64,000 nucleotides of DNA from Enterococcus larvae (GCF_017830045.1 NZ_JAEDXU010000016.1:1-64000); one strand, 5' to 3'. Positions 1-8,785 are shown, counted from the first letter of the stretch. Notes: generated from the sequence alone by a model not told the origin. Program-made: numbers and translations.

Positions 1-74
1 TTCCTTTCTGATTTGGTTTAGTCACTTTAATCTTATAGGTCTGAGTGCTTTTTGTGTACCCTTAAATCAAAAAA

Positions 75-120
75 AGTGGGACAATGATCAGATTTTCATC
101 TGACTAATGTCCCACTCTCT
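75..120. terminator. Hairpin terminator at left edge
   Basis: AGTGGGACA (75-83) pairs exactly with TGTCCCACT (108-116), with further inner pairing (TCAGA/TCTGA), followed by a short T-rich run. It probably ends a gene lying left of the window. The GTGGGACA arm resembles the ends of the family B repeats found elsewhere here. Confidence 0.6.
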
Positions 121-217
121 TTTACTATCATAACGGAACCACGCATTTTACGGCAGAAAATGTGTCTCTTATCTATTATGCTTTTGGTACAATTATTAAT
201 AGATAAGGAGTGAGCGC

Positions 218-685
218 ATGAAATTTAGAGGACCAATGCTGATTGTAAAAGACATAGAGAAATCAAAGGGATTTTATACACAAATTATAGGTGTAAGAGT
301 TATTTCTGATTTAGGAGAAAATGCAACCCTTACAGGCGGGCTGGCGCTTCAAACAGAACAGTCATGGCTGACATTCACAAACTGTAAACAGGATTTTTTC
401 CGCTATGGTGGAAATGTAGTCGAAATGTATTTTGAAGAAGAAGATTTTGACGGGTTTATGGAAAAGCTTAGAAAGAAAAAAGTTGAACTGCTTGGTTCTG
501 AGATGATCATGCCATGGGGACAAAAGGTTGCCCGCTTGTATGATCCTGATGGACATATCATTGAGGTAGGCGAGGACTTGAAAATCATGGTAAAACGCTT
601 ATACAAAGAAGGGCTGACCATAGATGAACTAGCTGATAAAACCTATATGGAAAAGGGGATGATCGAGAAGATAGTTCATAGCTAA
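218..685 (+). CDS. VOC (glyoxalase/bleomycin resistance-like) family protein
   Basis: 155 residues. The first ~125 residues read as one VOC module: an opening strand (MLIVKDIEKSKGFY), a central EMYFEEEDFDGF segment and a closing DPDGHIIEVGE segment, where the last Glu is a usual metal ligand of the fold. The remaining ~30 residues form an unusual helical tail that looks like a small helix-turn-helix (LTIDELADKTYMEKGMIEKI). The substrate cannot be told; this family includes dioxygenases, isomerases and antibiotic-binding proteins. Start chosen because AAGGAGTGA lies 7 bases upstream. It is followed at 90 bp by an SRPBCC gene on the same strand and may be co-transcribed with it. Confidence 0.8.
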   Translation: MKFRGPMLIVKDIEKSKGFYTQIIGVRVISDLGENATLTGGLALQTEQSWLTFTNCKQDFFRYGGNVVEMYFEEEDFDGFMEKLRKKKVELLGSEMIMPWGQKVARLYDPDGHIIEVGEDLKIMVKRLYKEGLTIDELADKTYMEKGMIEKIVHS

Positions 686-774
686 AAGATAGATTAAAGC
701 TATTGCAGCAGCCGATGTATTGCTTGGTTGGTTTTACTGTGGTTATTAAAAAAGAGTTTATAGGGGGTGTGATC

Positions 775-1176
775 ATGGCAATTACAAATATAAAGGCTGT
801 TTTTGATTGTGATATCCAACAGGTTTGGCAAATTGTTACATCTTTGACAGAGTATTCATGGCGAAGCGACATAAGTAAAATAGAACAAATCAGTGAACAA
901 CAGTTTATTGAATATACTCCGGATGGGTATGCAACGACATTTACCATTACCTCAAGAGAGTATCTCAAGAGCTGGGCATTCGATATGGAAAACGATAATA
1001 TGAAGGGACATTGGGCTGGTCATTTTTCTCAAGCAAACGGGAAGACAGAAATCGATTTTACCGAGGATGTTACAGCTAAGAAGCTAATAATGAAGCCATT
1101 TGTAAAAGGTTACTTAAAAAAACAGCAGGCACAATATGTTGCAGATCTGCAAAAAGCTATTTCAGTAAAACCTTAA
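775..1176 (+). CDS. SRPBCC (START/polyketide cyclase-like) protein
   Basis: 133 residues from the ATG at 775, which is preceded by TAGGGGGTG; an upstream in-frame start at 703 has no ribosome binding site. The sequence fits the SRPBCC lipid/ligand-binding fold: an initial strand (ITNIKAVFDCDIQQVWQIVTS) followed by two helices, a run of strands with WAFDMEND and GHWAGHFSQ, and a long C-terminal helix ending in ADLQKA. Family members bind small hydrophobic ligands; no specific substrate can be assigned. No partner gene gives further context. Confidence 0.75.
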   Translation: MAITNIKAVFDCDIQQVWQIVTSLTEYSWRSDISKIEQISEQQFIEYTPDGYATTFTITSREYLKSWAFDMENDNMKGHWAGHFSQANGKTEIDFTEDVTAKKLIMKPFVKGYLKKQQAQYVADLQKAISVKP

Positions 1177-1314
1177 AAGAAGCAATAAAATAATGATGAA
1201 TATAAGAAAAGATCAAGCAAAGTGATTCTGGTATTAAAATTGGGATCATTCTGTCTGATTTTTTTTATTTTGCATGAGTTGAATCGTTGTATGTGAAATA
1301 AGTAACAGTTTTCT

Positions 1315-1343
1315 TTGACAACAAGTATTTTATCTGGTAATAT
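1315..1343 (+). promoter_or_regulatory. Sigma-A promoter of the SPFH gene
   Basis: TTGACA at 1315-1320 and TAATAT at 1338-1343, spaced 17 bp. This is one of the closest matches to the housekeeping consensus in the window. Confidence 0.8.
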
Positions 1344-1358
1344 GATTGTAATATTTAA

Positions 1359-1379
1359 GTGATATCAATTTGATATCAC
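1359..1379. promoter_or_regulatory. Perfect 9+3+9 inverted repeat, probable operator
   Basis: GTGATATCA (1359-1367), ATT, TGATATCAC (1371-1379). It lies roughly 10-30 bases downstream of the expected transcription start and just upstream of the SPFH ribosome binding site, where a bound repressor would block transcription. The Arc-like protein encoded downstream is a natural candidate ligand, but that link is inference. Confidence 0.6.
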
Positions 1380-1397
1380 AAGGGAGGATGGAGAAAA

Positions 1398-2432
1398 ATG
1401 GAAAATCAAAAAGCAGTAATGAATAAAGTACCAACACAGGAGGTTCAACTAAAAGCAATGAGCGGGATGCCGATGCTGTTATTGAATATTTTCGGGATCG
1501 TTTTATCAATCGTTGCATTCATAGTCGGCGTTGTGTATTTAGATCAGGAATCCTTTGTATTAGGCAGTATTTTACTTGGATTAAGCATATTCTACTGGTG
1601 CGTACCATTGCCGCTTTTGTTTATGGGGCTAAAAACTATTCGTCCAAATGAGGCAATGGTCATGACATTGTTCGGACGGTATATTGGTACGCTGAAGGGG
1701 GAAGGCTTCTACTTTGTTAATCCATTTACAACAGCAGTACCGATCCCAACAAGCTTGGCATCATCAGAGAATGCTCCTGCATTGGAGCCTGAAACTGTAG
1801 CTGCCAAAGGGGGAAACAATAATCAACATCGTTCTTCACGCAAGATATCACTGAAAACGATGGCATTGAGTAACAATAAGCAAAAAGTGAATGATCGACT
1901 TGGAAATCCAATCATTATCAGTATTGTTGTTATCTGGCGTGTGGCAGACACTGCGAAAGCAATGTTTGATGTGGATAATTTTGCCGAGTATCTTTCTATT
2001 CAATGTGATTCTGCGTTGAGAAATATTGTTCGTCTGTACTCTTATGATGCAGCGGATAATGAAGATGCTAATGAGCGAAGCTTACGGGGATCAAGTCAGG
2101 AAATCAGCAATCGATTGGCTGAAGAAATTCAATCAAAAGTTGATGTTGCCGGTCTTGAAATCATGGAAGCACGAATCACTCATTTAGCTTATGCTCCGGA
2201 AATCGCTGCTGCAATGCTGCAGCGTCAGCAGGCTTCTGCTGTTGTGGATGCTCGTCAACTGATTGTTGAAGGAGCAGTAGGCATGGTTGAAATGGCTCTG
2301 GCAAAACTGAGTGAACAGGAAATCGTTGAGTTGGATGATGAGCGCAAAGCAGCTATGGTAAGTAATTTGATGGTTGTTCTATGTGGGAATCGTGATGCAC
2401 AGCCTATTGTAAATAGCGGATCATTGTACTAA
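1398..2432 (+). CDS. SPFH/Band 7 domain membrane protein
   Basis: 344 residues. Two N-terminal membrane segments (about residues 27-49 and 53-80) are followed by a Band 7/SPFH domain beginning near [20 protein letters not shown] and running through [20 protein letters not shown], with an Ala/Glu-rich coiled region ([20 protein letters not shown]) typical of flotillin/stomatin-like proteins. Family members form membrane-bound oligomeric rings that organise membrane domains or protect other membrane proteins; the specific role here is unknown. Start supported by GGGAGGATGG at 1382. A strong promoter and a palindromic operator precede it, and a 58-codon Arc-like gene follows after 34 bp, suggesting a two-gene, self-regulated operon. 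Confidence 0.85.
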   Translation: MENQKAVMNKVPTQEVQLKAMSGMPMLLLNIFGIVLSIVAFIVGVVYLDQESFVLGSILLGLSIFYWCVPLPLLFMGLKTIRPNEAMVMTLFGRYIGTLKGEGFYFVNPFTTAVPIPTSLASSENAPALEPETVAAKGGNNNQHRSSRKISLKTMALSNNKQKVNDRLGNPIIISIVVIWRVADTAKAMFDVDNFAEYLSIQCDSALRNIVRLYSYDAADNEDANERSLRGSSQEISNRLAEEIQSKVDVAGLEIMEARITHLAYAPEIAAAMLQRQQASAVVDARQLIVEGAVGMVEMALAKLSEQEIVELDDERKAAMVSNLMVVLCGNRDAQPIVNSGSLY

Positions 2433-2448
2433 GATACTTTTAGTATCT
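2432..2448 (+). other. Perfect 7-bp intercistronic hairpin
   Basis: AGATACT-TTT-AGTATCT lies immediately after the SPFH stop and before the ribosome binding site of the Arc-like gene. There is no T-run, so it is more likely an mRNA stability or processing element than a terminator. Confidence 0.45.
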
Positions 2449-2466
2449 GCGGAGAGGACTGTTGTT

Positions 2467-2643
2467 ATGGACGGAAAAGAGCAGAAAACAAAAAAACAGG
2501 TGCCGCTGCGCCTTTCTACCGCACTGTACAACGAACTGGCTGCGTGGGCGGAGGATGAGTTCCGCAGTGTGAACGGTCAAATCGAATACCTGTTGACGGA
2601 GGCCGTAAAAAAGCGTAAGGGTTCCAATGAAAAAGAAGAATGA
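2467..2643 (+). CDS. Arc-like (ribbon-helix-helix) small protein
   Basis: 58 codons, preceded by GGAGAGG at 2451. The translation has a basic N-terminus ([10 protein letters not shown]), then [20 protein letters not shown], a match to the ribbon-helix-helix strand (VPLRLS) and first helix, then [18 protein letters not shown] as the second helix. This is the pattern of Arc/MetJ-type DNA-binding dimers. It lies in the same operon as the SPFH gene and is somewhat richer in G+C than its neighbours. It is inferred to regulate the operon, perhaps through the 1359-1379 palindrome; a small antitoxin-like role is an alternative. Confidence 0.75.
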   Translation: MDGKEQKTKKQVPLRLSTALYNELAAWAEDEFRSVNGQIEYLLTEAVKKRKGSNEKEE

Positions 2644-2703
2644 GGAAGAAACAGCAGCAAACCAGATGTTCAAAATCTATTGCTGCTGATGCCTTCCAGA
2701 TAA

Positions 2704-2756
2704 AAAATACCTCATAAAAGCCGTGGATAAAAACAGCTTTTATGAGGTATTTTATT
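2704..2756. terminator. Strong bidirectional terminator
   Basis: An 18-base arm (2704-2721, AAAATACCTCATAAAAGC) pairs perfectly with 2736-2753. A-rich on the left and T-rich on the right, it can end both the Arc-like operon and the convergent B3/B4-domain gene. Confidence 0.9.
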
Positions 2757-2825
2757 GTGCTTTATTTACTATATTGGCGGGCTATCTTTGTACTAAGTGA
2801 CTATCAGCCTCAGGAGATCTATACT

Positions 2826-3539
2826 TTAGCCTATTTCAGCTTCAGCAGTTTCTTTAGATAATGTATAGATTGTGCTGTTAGTCTTGAAATAAGCGTCCAC
2901 TAAATTTTTCAACTCATGAATTGCTAGATTTGCTCGTTTAGCTTGTTCGTTATTGATGGCTTCTATAACAAGGATCGCATTTGTTGTTTCCTCAGTCAGC
3001 ATGGTTCGTTGTGCTTCCCGCCAATTCAAACACCGGCAAATTGCTCCAACCTCATCAAAATAGATAAGCTCCTCTGGTAAGGCAGGAGAATCATTCTCTG
3101 CTCCAAGAGGGAAAAAGCTCTCTCCACCGTTGGCTTTCCCTAAGTATAAATGCCCTTCTATTTTGTCGACATCTTCCCCGCCGCTCGGGACACCATATTT
3201 TAAAGAAACACTGTTGTAGATATCAACAAGAGGATTAATTGGAAAGAATTTTCGTTGCTGGTTCACCCTTTTTAATAATGCTTCAATAGAGGAACGAGCA
3301 CCCTTTTTCGTTTTGAACTTGCTGAAGGCATCCCGCCATTGTGCAACAACAGGATTGCTGCTGAAGCTTTCTTCTGTTAAAAACTTATCCGCCTCTTTAG
3401 CAGCATCCTTTAGCAGTTCGGTAAAATGGGCTTCATCCTTTTCTTCAATGTGGTTATCAATATCCTTCATGACCAAAAAGTTGATTTGAGCTTCTGGAAA
3501 AAGCTCCCAAAACTCTTCATTAATGATTACTTTTTTCAT
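2826..3539 (-). CDS. Stand-alone B3/B4 tRNA-binding/editing-like domain protein
   Basis: 237 residues. The region from about residue 75 to 200 resembles the B3/B4 module that in the PheRS beta subunit hydrolyses mischarged tRNA: PINPLVDIYNSVSLKYGVP, GGEDVDKIEGHLYLGKANGGE, and PEELIYFDEVGAICRCLNWR. Free-standing copies are common in Firmicutes and are usually annotated only by domain; trans-editing or another amino-acid/nucleotide role is possible but unproven. The start has AGAGGAGGCT a few bases upstream on the minus strand. The gene stands alone between a strong terminator and an AT-rich divergent region. Confidence 0.8.
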   Translation of the reverse strand: MKKVIINEEFWELFPEAQINFLVMKDIDNHIEEKDEAHFTELLKDAAKEADKFLTEESFSSNPVVAQWRDAFSKFKTKKGARSSIEALLKRVNQQRKFFPINPLVDIYNSVSLKYGVPSGGEDVDKIEGHLYLGKANGGESFFPLGAENDSPALPEELIYFDEVGAICRCLNWREAQRTMLTEETTNAILVIEAINNEQAKRANLAIHELKNLVDAYFKTNSTIYTLSKETAEAEIG

Positions 3540-3848
3540 TATGATCAGCCTCCTCTATGATGATTGTAGCTGTTCCTAAGAAATAAGGCAATGTGTTATA
3601 AAGGTTGTTTTGCCTAATGCTTTCTAATCGAGCAAATACTAGGATGCTGTGATGAAGGGCTGATCCAATGCGATTTCTTTATTTTTTGTTATTTTATAAG
3701 AGATACAAACTAATTATATATTTAAGGTATTTCTAATTATATATTAAAAAATAAAGTTTTTTAGTATGTAAAACTAAGCTTTTGATCATGTATTGCATTT
3801 GTTTCTTGTTATGATAAGATGTTATTATAACGAGGAAGGGAATGATAA
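3540..3848. promoter_or_regulatory. AT-rich divergent intergenic region with a direct repeat
   Basis: 309 bp between two divergent genes. It contains a 13-base direct repeat, CTAATTATATATT, at 3710-3722 and 3733-3745, i.e. 23 bp apart, about two helical turns. That spacing suits a dimeric regulator bound to one face of DNA. Weak promoter-like boxes (TTGTTT near 3799, TATTAT near 3823) precede the secreted-protein gene. No gene was found here. Confidence 0.4.
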
Positions 3849-4826
3849 ATGTTGAAACGTTTGAAAAAAGTATTGGTTGGTGCCGGATTAGGTTTATTAT
3901 TTGTATTTCCAATGGGTGCTAGTGCAGATTCGAGTGAATTTATCCACATTGGAAGCAATGATTTGCGTGGGGGAGTAGCAGACGAAATCGATGGTTATCT
4001 ATCGGAGTATTTTAGCTCAAAGCAAGAAGAGTTGAATGAATTGCTGGAAAGTGGTCAAATAACTGAAGCTGAATATGAGGCACAGAATGAGGCGATTGAG
4101 AAGGAATGGCAAGAAGAAGACCTGATCATCAATCAACTGCAGCTATTCAAGCCATCATACATGGCACATGTTAAGGATATCAGCCCAGATTGGTCAGACC
4201 CTTATACGAATATTCATGGGGTGGAATTTGCTGAGAATTTAGAAATGTTAAGCGGTGAATTTACGAATCCTGTTTATGATTTGAGACCAGTCAGTGCCGC
4301 TAAAAAGCTGAAAGAATTGCGCCTTCCTATTGCCAATCAGCATGCGTTGACTGATTTAGCCGGCTTAGAGAATCTAGAACAATTGTATCTAGAAGGCAAA
4401 GGCTTCGGCACAGAAGATGAGGAAATGGCCGCAGAAGAAGCCGTGCAAGAAGAACTAGGCTACTATTATGACGCTATCTACACACAAGCGTTACTGACAG
4501 ATGTTTCTGCATTGTCTAGTTTGAATAAGCTAAGCAGACTAGACATTTATTCTGAAGGAGCGCTACCAGTAGTTACACTCAGACAAGGAACAACTTCTTA
4601 TGAATTAGTTGATCCGGTCATCCTGTCTTCTCAATTCGATGGTGCAGAAATAGAGTACCATTCCTATCTGAATCAAGGAGACGAAGATTATAGCTTTGAA
4701 AGTAATGAGGAAGTCAAATGGGAAGGATTAACAGGTTCAGAGCGCTTCTTGTCATTCTCTTTCAGTGTTAGAAAAGGCAATTATTCCTTCGACGGAGAGG
4801 GACAAATCCCAATTCGCTGGAAATAG
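3849..4826 (+). CDS. Secreted leucine-rich-repeat protein
   Basis: 325 residues. A signal peptide is clear: basic MLKRLKK, a hydrophobic core to residue 22, and an ASA cleavage site at residues 24-26. Mature residues ~50-100 are acidic and helical (Glu-rich). Two or three irregular leucine-rich repeats follow (LKELRLPIANQHALTDLAGL, LENLEQLYLEG, LSSLNKLSRLDIYSEG), interrupted by an acidic insert. The C-terminal ~90 residues are strand-rich and may form an Ig-like cap. There is no LPXTG or membrane anchor, so it should be released. The plan resembles a minimal internalin. Start supported by GAGGAAGGGA. Function unknown. Confidence 0.75.
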   Translation: MLKRLKKVLVGAGLGLLFVFPMGASADSSEFIHIGSNDLRGGVADEIDGYLSEYFSSKQEELNELLESGQITEAEYEAQNEAIEKEWQEEDLIINQLQLFKPSYMAHVKDISPDWSDPYTNIHGVEFAENLEMLSGEFTNPVYDLRPVSAAKKLKELRLPIANQHALTDLAGLENLEQLYLEGKGFGTEDEEMAAEEAVQEELGYYYDAIYTQALLTDVSALSSLNKLSRLDIYSEGALPVVTLRQGTTSYELVDPVILSSQFDGAEIEYHSYLNQGDEDYSFESNEEVKWEGLTGSERFLSFSFSVRKGNYSFDGEGQIPIRWK

Positions 4827-4885
4827 GCAAGGTTTATTTGAGGAAGCCTAAAATGAAACAGCATTTGACTAAATGGAACAGAAAT

Positions 4886-4926
4886 AAAAAAACAGTATTG
4901 AGAATCATTCTCAGTGCTGTTTTTTT
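4886..4926 (+). terminator. Rho-independent terminator
   Basis: Poly-A plus ACAGTATTGAGAA pairs with TTCTCAGTGCTGT followed by a run of seven T. It ends the leucine-rich-repeat gene. Confidence 0.9.
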
Positions 4927-4943
4927 GTGCTATACTTAACAAG

Positions 4944-4972
4944 TTGAATGGAAGATATTTTACCAAGATAAT
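4944..4972 (+). promoter_or_regulatory. Promoter of the DUF454-ABC operon
   Basis: TTGAAT (4944-4949) and GATAAT (4967-4972), spaced 17 bp, just downstream of the preceding terminator and about 50 bp before the DUF454 start. Confidence 0.6.
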
Positions 4973-5025
4973 TTTAATACTAAAAAAAGAGACACATAAT
5001 TATTTAGAAATAGGAGTAGTGATTC

Positions 5026-5430
5026 ATGAAAAAATTTCTTTTTATTGCGCTGGGGGCAGTGACATTTGCTTTAGGAACATTGGGAATATTCCTGCCGTTT
5101 CTACCAACAACAGTTTTCTATTTATTAACAGGATTTTTCTGGTTGAGAAGCTCTGATAAGCTGTACAATCGCTTTATTCAATCGGAAAGCTATCAAAAAT
5201 ATGTTGAGAAACCAATCCTTCAAAAAAATATTTCTACAAAGAATATGATCAAGATGTTTTTAGCTATTTTTATTGTTTTTCTGATTCCTTGCATTATTGT
5301 TGATAATTTGATGATGAGAGTAACTATGGGGATTGTTTATGTCACCCATGTTGTCTTACTGACATGGTATTTAAAAGGAAAGAATCGCAGTGTAGCTTCT
5401 GCTGAAGTAGGTAACCGTAATGATCGATAA
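5026..5430 (+). CDS. DUF454 (YbaN-like) membrane protein
   Basis: 134 residues with three or four membrane segments (about residues 3-20, 22-40, 75-93 and 97-114). The opening KKFLFIALGAVTFALGTLGI followed by FLPFLPTTVFYLL and FFWLRSS is the DUF454 signature. The biochemical role of the family is unknown. Ribosome binding site AGGAGTAG is well placed. Its last codons overlap the first of the following ABC transporter by 11 bases, so translational coupling is likely and it probably serves the transporter. Confidence 0.85.
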   Translation: MKKFLFIALGAVTFALGTLGIFLPFLPTTVFYLLTGFFWLRSSDKLYNRFIQSESYQKYVEKPILQKNISTKNMIKMFLAIFIVFLIPCIIVDNLMMRVTMGIVYVTHVVLLTWYLKGKNRSVASAEVGNRNDR

Positions 5431-7138
5431 ACGGCTTTTTCAGTTAGTTGAAAAAAAACAACTGGTACTTTTGGTGGCAGCTCGACTATTGAATCTGATT
5501 TTATCTATTTTCATCTGGTTTATGTTTGCGGAAGCTTTGGCACTTTACCTTGAGCAAGGGGTACTGAACAGCGGGAAAATCATTATTGCTGCAGTGGGTG
5601 TACTTGTAGTAAAAAGCTTTTTAGCCAAGATGATTGAGATGTTGACCTATGAATCCTCGGCTGAGCTTCGCTTATCTATCCGTAAGGCAGTGATGGCAAA
5701 AGCATTTCGAATGGGAAATAGTGAAGGTCAACTGGCTCCTGCTACATTGGCGCAGCTTTCAGTAGATGGTATTGAGCAGTTGGAAATCTATTATGCTCGA
5801 TTTTTGCCGCAATTTTTCTACTGTATGTTGGCTTCGTTGATGATTTTTTTCACATTAGGTCCATTTGCTTGGAAACCTGCGTTGGTTCTTTTGGTATGTA
5901 TGCCGTTGATTCCGATCGTGATCATGGCGGTCATGAAAATTGCCAAGAGAATATTGAGCAGTTATTGGGGCAGATATACAGATTTAGGGACGAAGTTTCA
6001 TGAAAATCTAAACGGACTGAGCGTTTTGAAAGCTTATGATCAGGATGAATTCAAGCAAAAGGAAGTTGCTGAAGATGCGGAGCGTTTCCGTAAAGTAACA
6101 ATGAGCTTGCTGTCTATGCAATTGAATTCAATCACAATTATGGATATCATTTCCTATAGCGGTGCGGCTTTGGGTATTGGGTTAGCATTGTTGACCTATC
6201 AACAGGGCGGCATCAGTACAGTCGGGATGATTATGTTTCTATTGTTAAGCGCAGAATTTTTTATTCCCATGCGTCAGCTGGGCTCATTGTTTCATGTAGC
6301 GATGAATGGCATCAGTGCTTGCGGAAAGCTGTTTACCTATTTGGAACTTCCGGAACAAGAATACGGTACGGAGACAATCAATACACCGCTGAACGAGATT
6401 AAGGTTGAAGATATTTCTTTTCAATATAAAGGATCAGATACACTTGCATTACAGCGGGTTTCTGCTTCATTCAAAAAAGGAGAATTTTCTGCATTAGTTG
6501 GGAAATCCGGCTCAGGAAAGAGTACCTTTGTACGTTTACTTCTGCACCAGTTATCAGGACATAATGGAAAAATCCTTTGGGGAAACAATGAGCTGAAAGA
6601 GTTGGATGCAGCTGCTATCCATAAACGAGCATTGCTTGTAGATAATCATGGGTACCTATATCCTACTTCAATCAAGGAAAACCTATTACTTGCAGCGTCT
6701 AGTGCTTCGGATGAAGAATTATGGCAGGTATTGGAAAAAGTGCGTATGAAAGCTTTTGTCGAGCAGCTTCCAATGCAGTTGGAGGATGTACTGACTGAGA
6801 ATGGCAGTAATTTATCTGGTGGTCAGAGACAACGACTGCTTTTGGCACGAGCCTTACTAAGTGAAACGGAATTTTATGTATTTGATGAAATCACCTCAGG
6901 AATCGACCTTGAGAGTGAGGAAATAATTTTGACTGTTTTAAAAGAGCTTTCGCAAGAAAGAATCGTTTTATTCATTTCTCATCGTCTTTATAATGTATTG
7001 AAGGCCGATCAGGTAATGGTTTTTGAGAACGGAAGAGTGGTTGAAAACGGAACTCCTAATGAGTTACAACAGGGAACAGGGTATTTCCAAAATTATTTCC
7101 AAGAAGAAAGTCAGCTACTGAAGGAGGGAAATCGATGA
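5420..7138 (+). CDS. ABC transporter, permease-ATPase half 1 (CydD/MsbA-type)
   Basis: 572 residues: a six-helix type IV exporter membrane domain (about 1-310), then an ATPase domain (about 330-560). Walker A is GKSGSGKST, the signature is LSGGQRQR, Walker B ends YVFDEIT, and the H-loop is FISHR. The Q-loop position reads LLVDNHGYLY, lacking the usual glutamine. The neighbour overlaps by 4 bases (ATGA) and is its partner, giving a heterodimeric exporter. CydDC-type thiol or haem transport is one possibility, but no cydAB is present in the window; drug or peptide export is equally possible. Confidence 0.85.
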   Translation: MIDKRLFQLVEKKQLVLLVAARLLNLILSIFIWFMFAEALALYLEQGVLNSGKIIIAAVGVLVVKSFLAKMIEMLTYESSAELRLSIRKAVMAKAFRMGNSEGQLAPATLAQLSVDGIEQLEIYYARFLPQFFYCMLASLMIFFTLGPFAWKPALVLLVCMPLIPIVIMAVMKIAKRILSSYWGRYTDLGTKFHENLNGLSVLKAYDQDEFKQKEVAEDAERFRKVTMSLLSMQLNSITIMDIISYSGAALGIGLALLTYQQGGISTVGMIMFLLLSAEFFIPMRQLGSLFHVAMNGISACGKLFTYLELPEQEYGTETINTPLNEIKVEDISFQYKGSDTLALQRVSASFKKGEFSALVGKSGSGKSTFVRLLLHQLSGHNGKILWGNNELKELDAAAIHKRALLVDNHGYLYPTSIKENLLLAASSASDEELWQVLEKVRMKAFVEQLPMQLEDVLTENGSNLSGGQRQRLLLARALLSETEFYVFDEITSGIDLESEEIILTVLKELSQERIVLFISHRLYNVLKADQVMVFENGRVVENGTPNELQQGTGYFQNYFQEESQLLKEGNR

Positions 7139-8781
7139 ACCAATCAAATGTTATCCTTTGGCTGATTTCCTTTGTGAAGCCGCTGAGGGGGAAAATGAGC
7201 TTGGCAATTTTACTTGGGATCATCAGTAATTTATCGGTGATAGCTATCCCAATTATTGGAACAAGAGAGCTTTGGCGACTTTTTTCCGGAGAGGCAACAA
7301 ATGCGATGAACGCAATGCTGTTGATGATTGGCTGTGGTCTCTTGCGAGGTGTTGCCCGTTACTGTGAACAGTACCTGAATCATGATATTGCTTTTCGCTT
7401 ACTAGCCTATATTCGTGAACAAATTTTTGCTGTTTTGAGAAAACTGGGACCAGCTCGATTGACTGGCAAGCGGAGCGGAGAGTTGATTACGGCGATCACT
7501 TCAGATGTCGAAGCTCTGGAAGTCTTTTTTGCCCATACGATTTCACCGACATTTATCGCTTTAGGGACAACAGTTGTTTCTGTTGGTTATCTATGGAGCT
7601 ACAACTGGGTATTAGCACTTATTCTACTTGGCGGTCAGCTGCTAGTGGGAGTGGTGATTCCTATAGTTGGTTATCAAAAAAGTAAAAAAATCGGGGATGC
7701 CTATCAGAGTGCGCTAGCAGAAATGAATCAGTATGTGATGGAAAATGTAGAAAGCTTGCAGGATATTGCGCAATACGATTTGGGCGAGCAACGTCTGGAA
7801 CAGCTCGAGAAATCTGGTAAAAGCTTGAATAAACAATACAAAGGACGATTGAAGCAATCTACTTTATTACAGATAATAAGCGAGGCTGTGCTGGTTGGGA
7901 CAGCAGTAGGTATCCTGCTCTTAGGGAATACACTGAATCTACCAGCAGAAACAGTAATAACCAGTACGGTGCTTAGTCTGAGTTCATTTGGTTCAGTTCT
8001 TGCGTTAAGTGGTTTAGGGAATGCGCTTCTTACAACTTTGGCAAGTGGTCGTCGTTTGTATGAGCTTGTGCAGGAGGAAGCTGTTGTCTCATTTGAGGAT
8101 AGTGAACAAGAACTATCACAGTTTTCTGGTGCAAAGTTAAAAGATGTGTCATTTGCTTATGAAGGCACAGACAAGGTAGTAAATCAGCTTTCTTTAGATA
8201 TAGAGCAAGGCACTGTCTTAGGTATTGGTGGAGAAAGCGGCAGTGGGAAAAGTACTCTTCTTAAATTGCTGATGCGCTACTGGGACCCTCAGACTGGAAC
8301 GATTCAAATCAGTGATACGAAGCTGACGCAAATCTCAGAGCGATCCCTTCATCAATTGGAAGGGGTCATGGAGCAGACGACCTTTATCTTTGAGGATACT
8401 ATCGCAAACAATATCAGCTTAAGAAAAGAAAGCTATTCCATTCAGGAGATAGAGGCGGCGGCACAGCAGGCAGCACTTCATGAATGGATCATATCCTTAC
8501 CCGATGGCTATGACACAATGATTGGCGGACAAGCTAGATCTGTATCGGATGGAGAGCGTCAACGATTTGGTTTGGCACGTCTATTTCTGCATGATGCACC
8601 ATTCCTGTTATTGGATGAGCCAACTAGTAATCTGGATTACATCAATGAGCAAGAGATATTGAATGCATTATCTTCGGAAGCAGCAGAGAAAACAGTTTTC
8701 TTGATTTCCCATAGAGCGACTACATTAGCATTTGCTGATCAACAGCTGTTTTTGGAAAAGGGAAAGCTAGTTACAAAATAG
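7135..8781 (+). CDS. ABC transporter, permease-ATPase half 2 (CydC/MsbA-type)
   Basis: 548 residues with a six-helix membrane domain (about 1-310) and a C-terminal ATPase. Walker A is GESGSGKST, the Q-loop is present (GVMEQTTFIF), Walker B is PFLLLDEPT and the H-loop is LISHR, but the signature is the degenerate VSDGERQR instead of LSGGQ. Ribosome binding site GGAGGGAAATCG is located inside the upstream gene, which it overlaps by 4 bases. It should pair with the 5420-7138 protein. The altered signature and the partner's missing Q-loop glutamine fall in the same composite ATP site. Confidence 0.85.
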   Translation: MNQSNVILWLISFVKPLRGKMSLAILLGIISNLSVIAIPIIGTRELWRLFSGEATNAMNAMLLMIGCGLLRGVARYCEQYLNHDIAFRLLAYIREQIFAVLRKLGPARLTGKRSGELITAITSDVEALEVFFAHTISPTFIALGTTVVSVGYLWSYNWVLALILLGGQLLVGVVIPIVGYQKSKKIGDAYQSALAEMNQYVMENVESLQDIAQYDLGEQRLEQLEKSGKSLNKQYKGRLKQSTLLQIISEAVLVGTAVGILLLGNTLNLPAETVITSTVLSLSSFGSVLALSGLGNALLTTLASGRRLYELVQEEAVVSFEDSEQELSQFSGAKLKDVSFAYEGTDKVVNQLSLDIEQGTVLGIGGESGSGKSTLLKLLMRYWDPQTGTIQISDTKLTQISERSLHQLEGVMEQTTFIFEDTIANNISLRKESYSIQEIEAAAQQAALHEWIISLPDGYDTMIGGQARSVSDGERQRFGLARLFLHDAPFLLLDEPTSNLDYINEQEILNALSSEAAEKTVFLISHRATTLAFADQQLFLEKGKLVTK

Positions 8782-8785
8782 AAAA

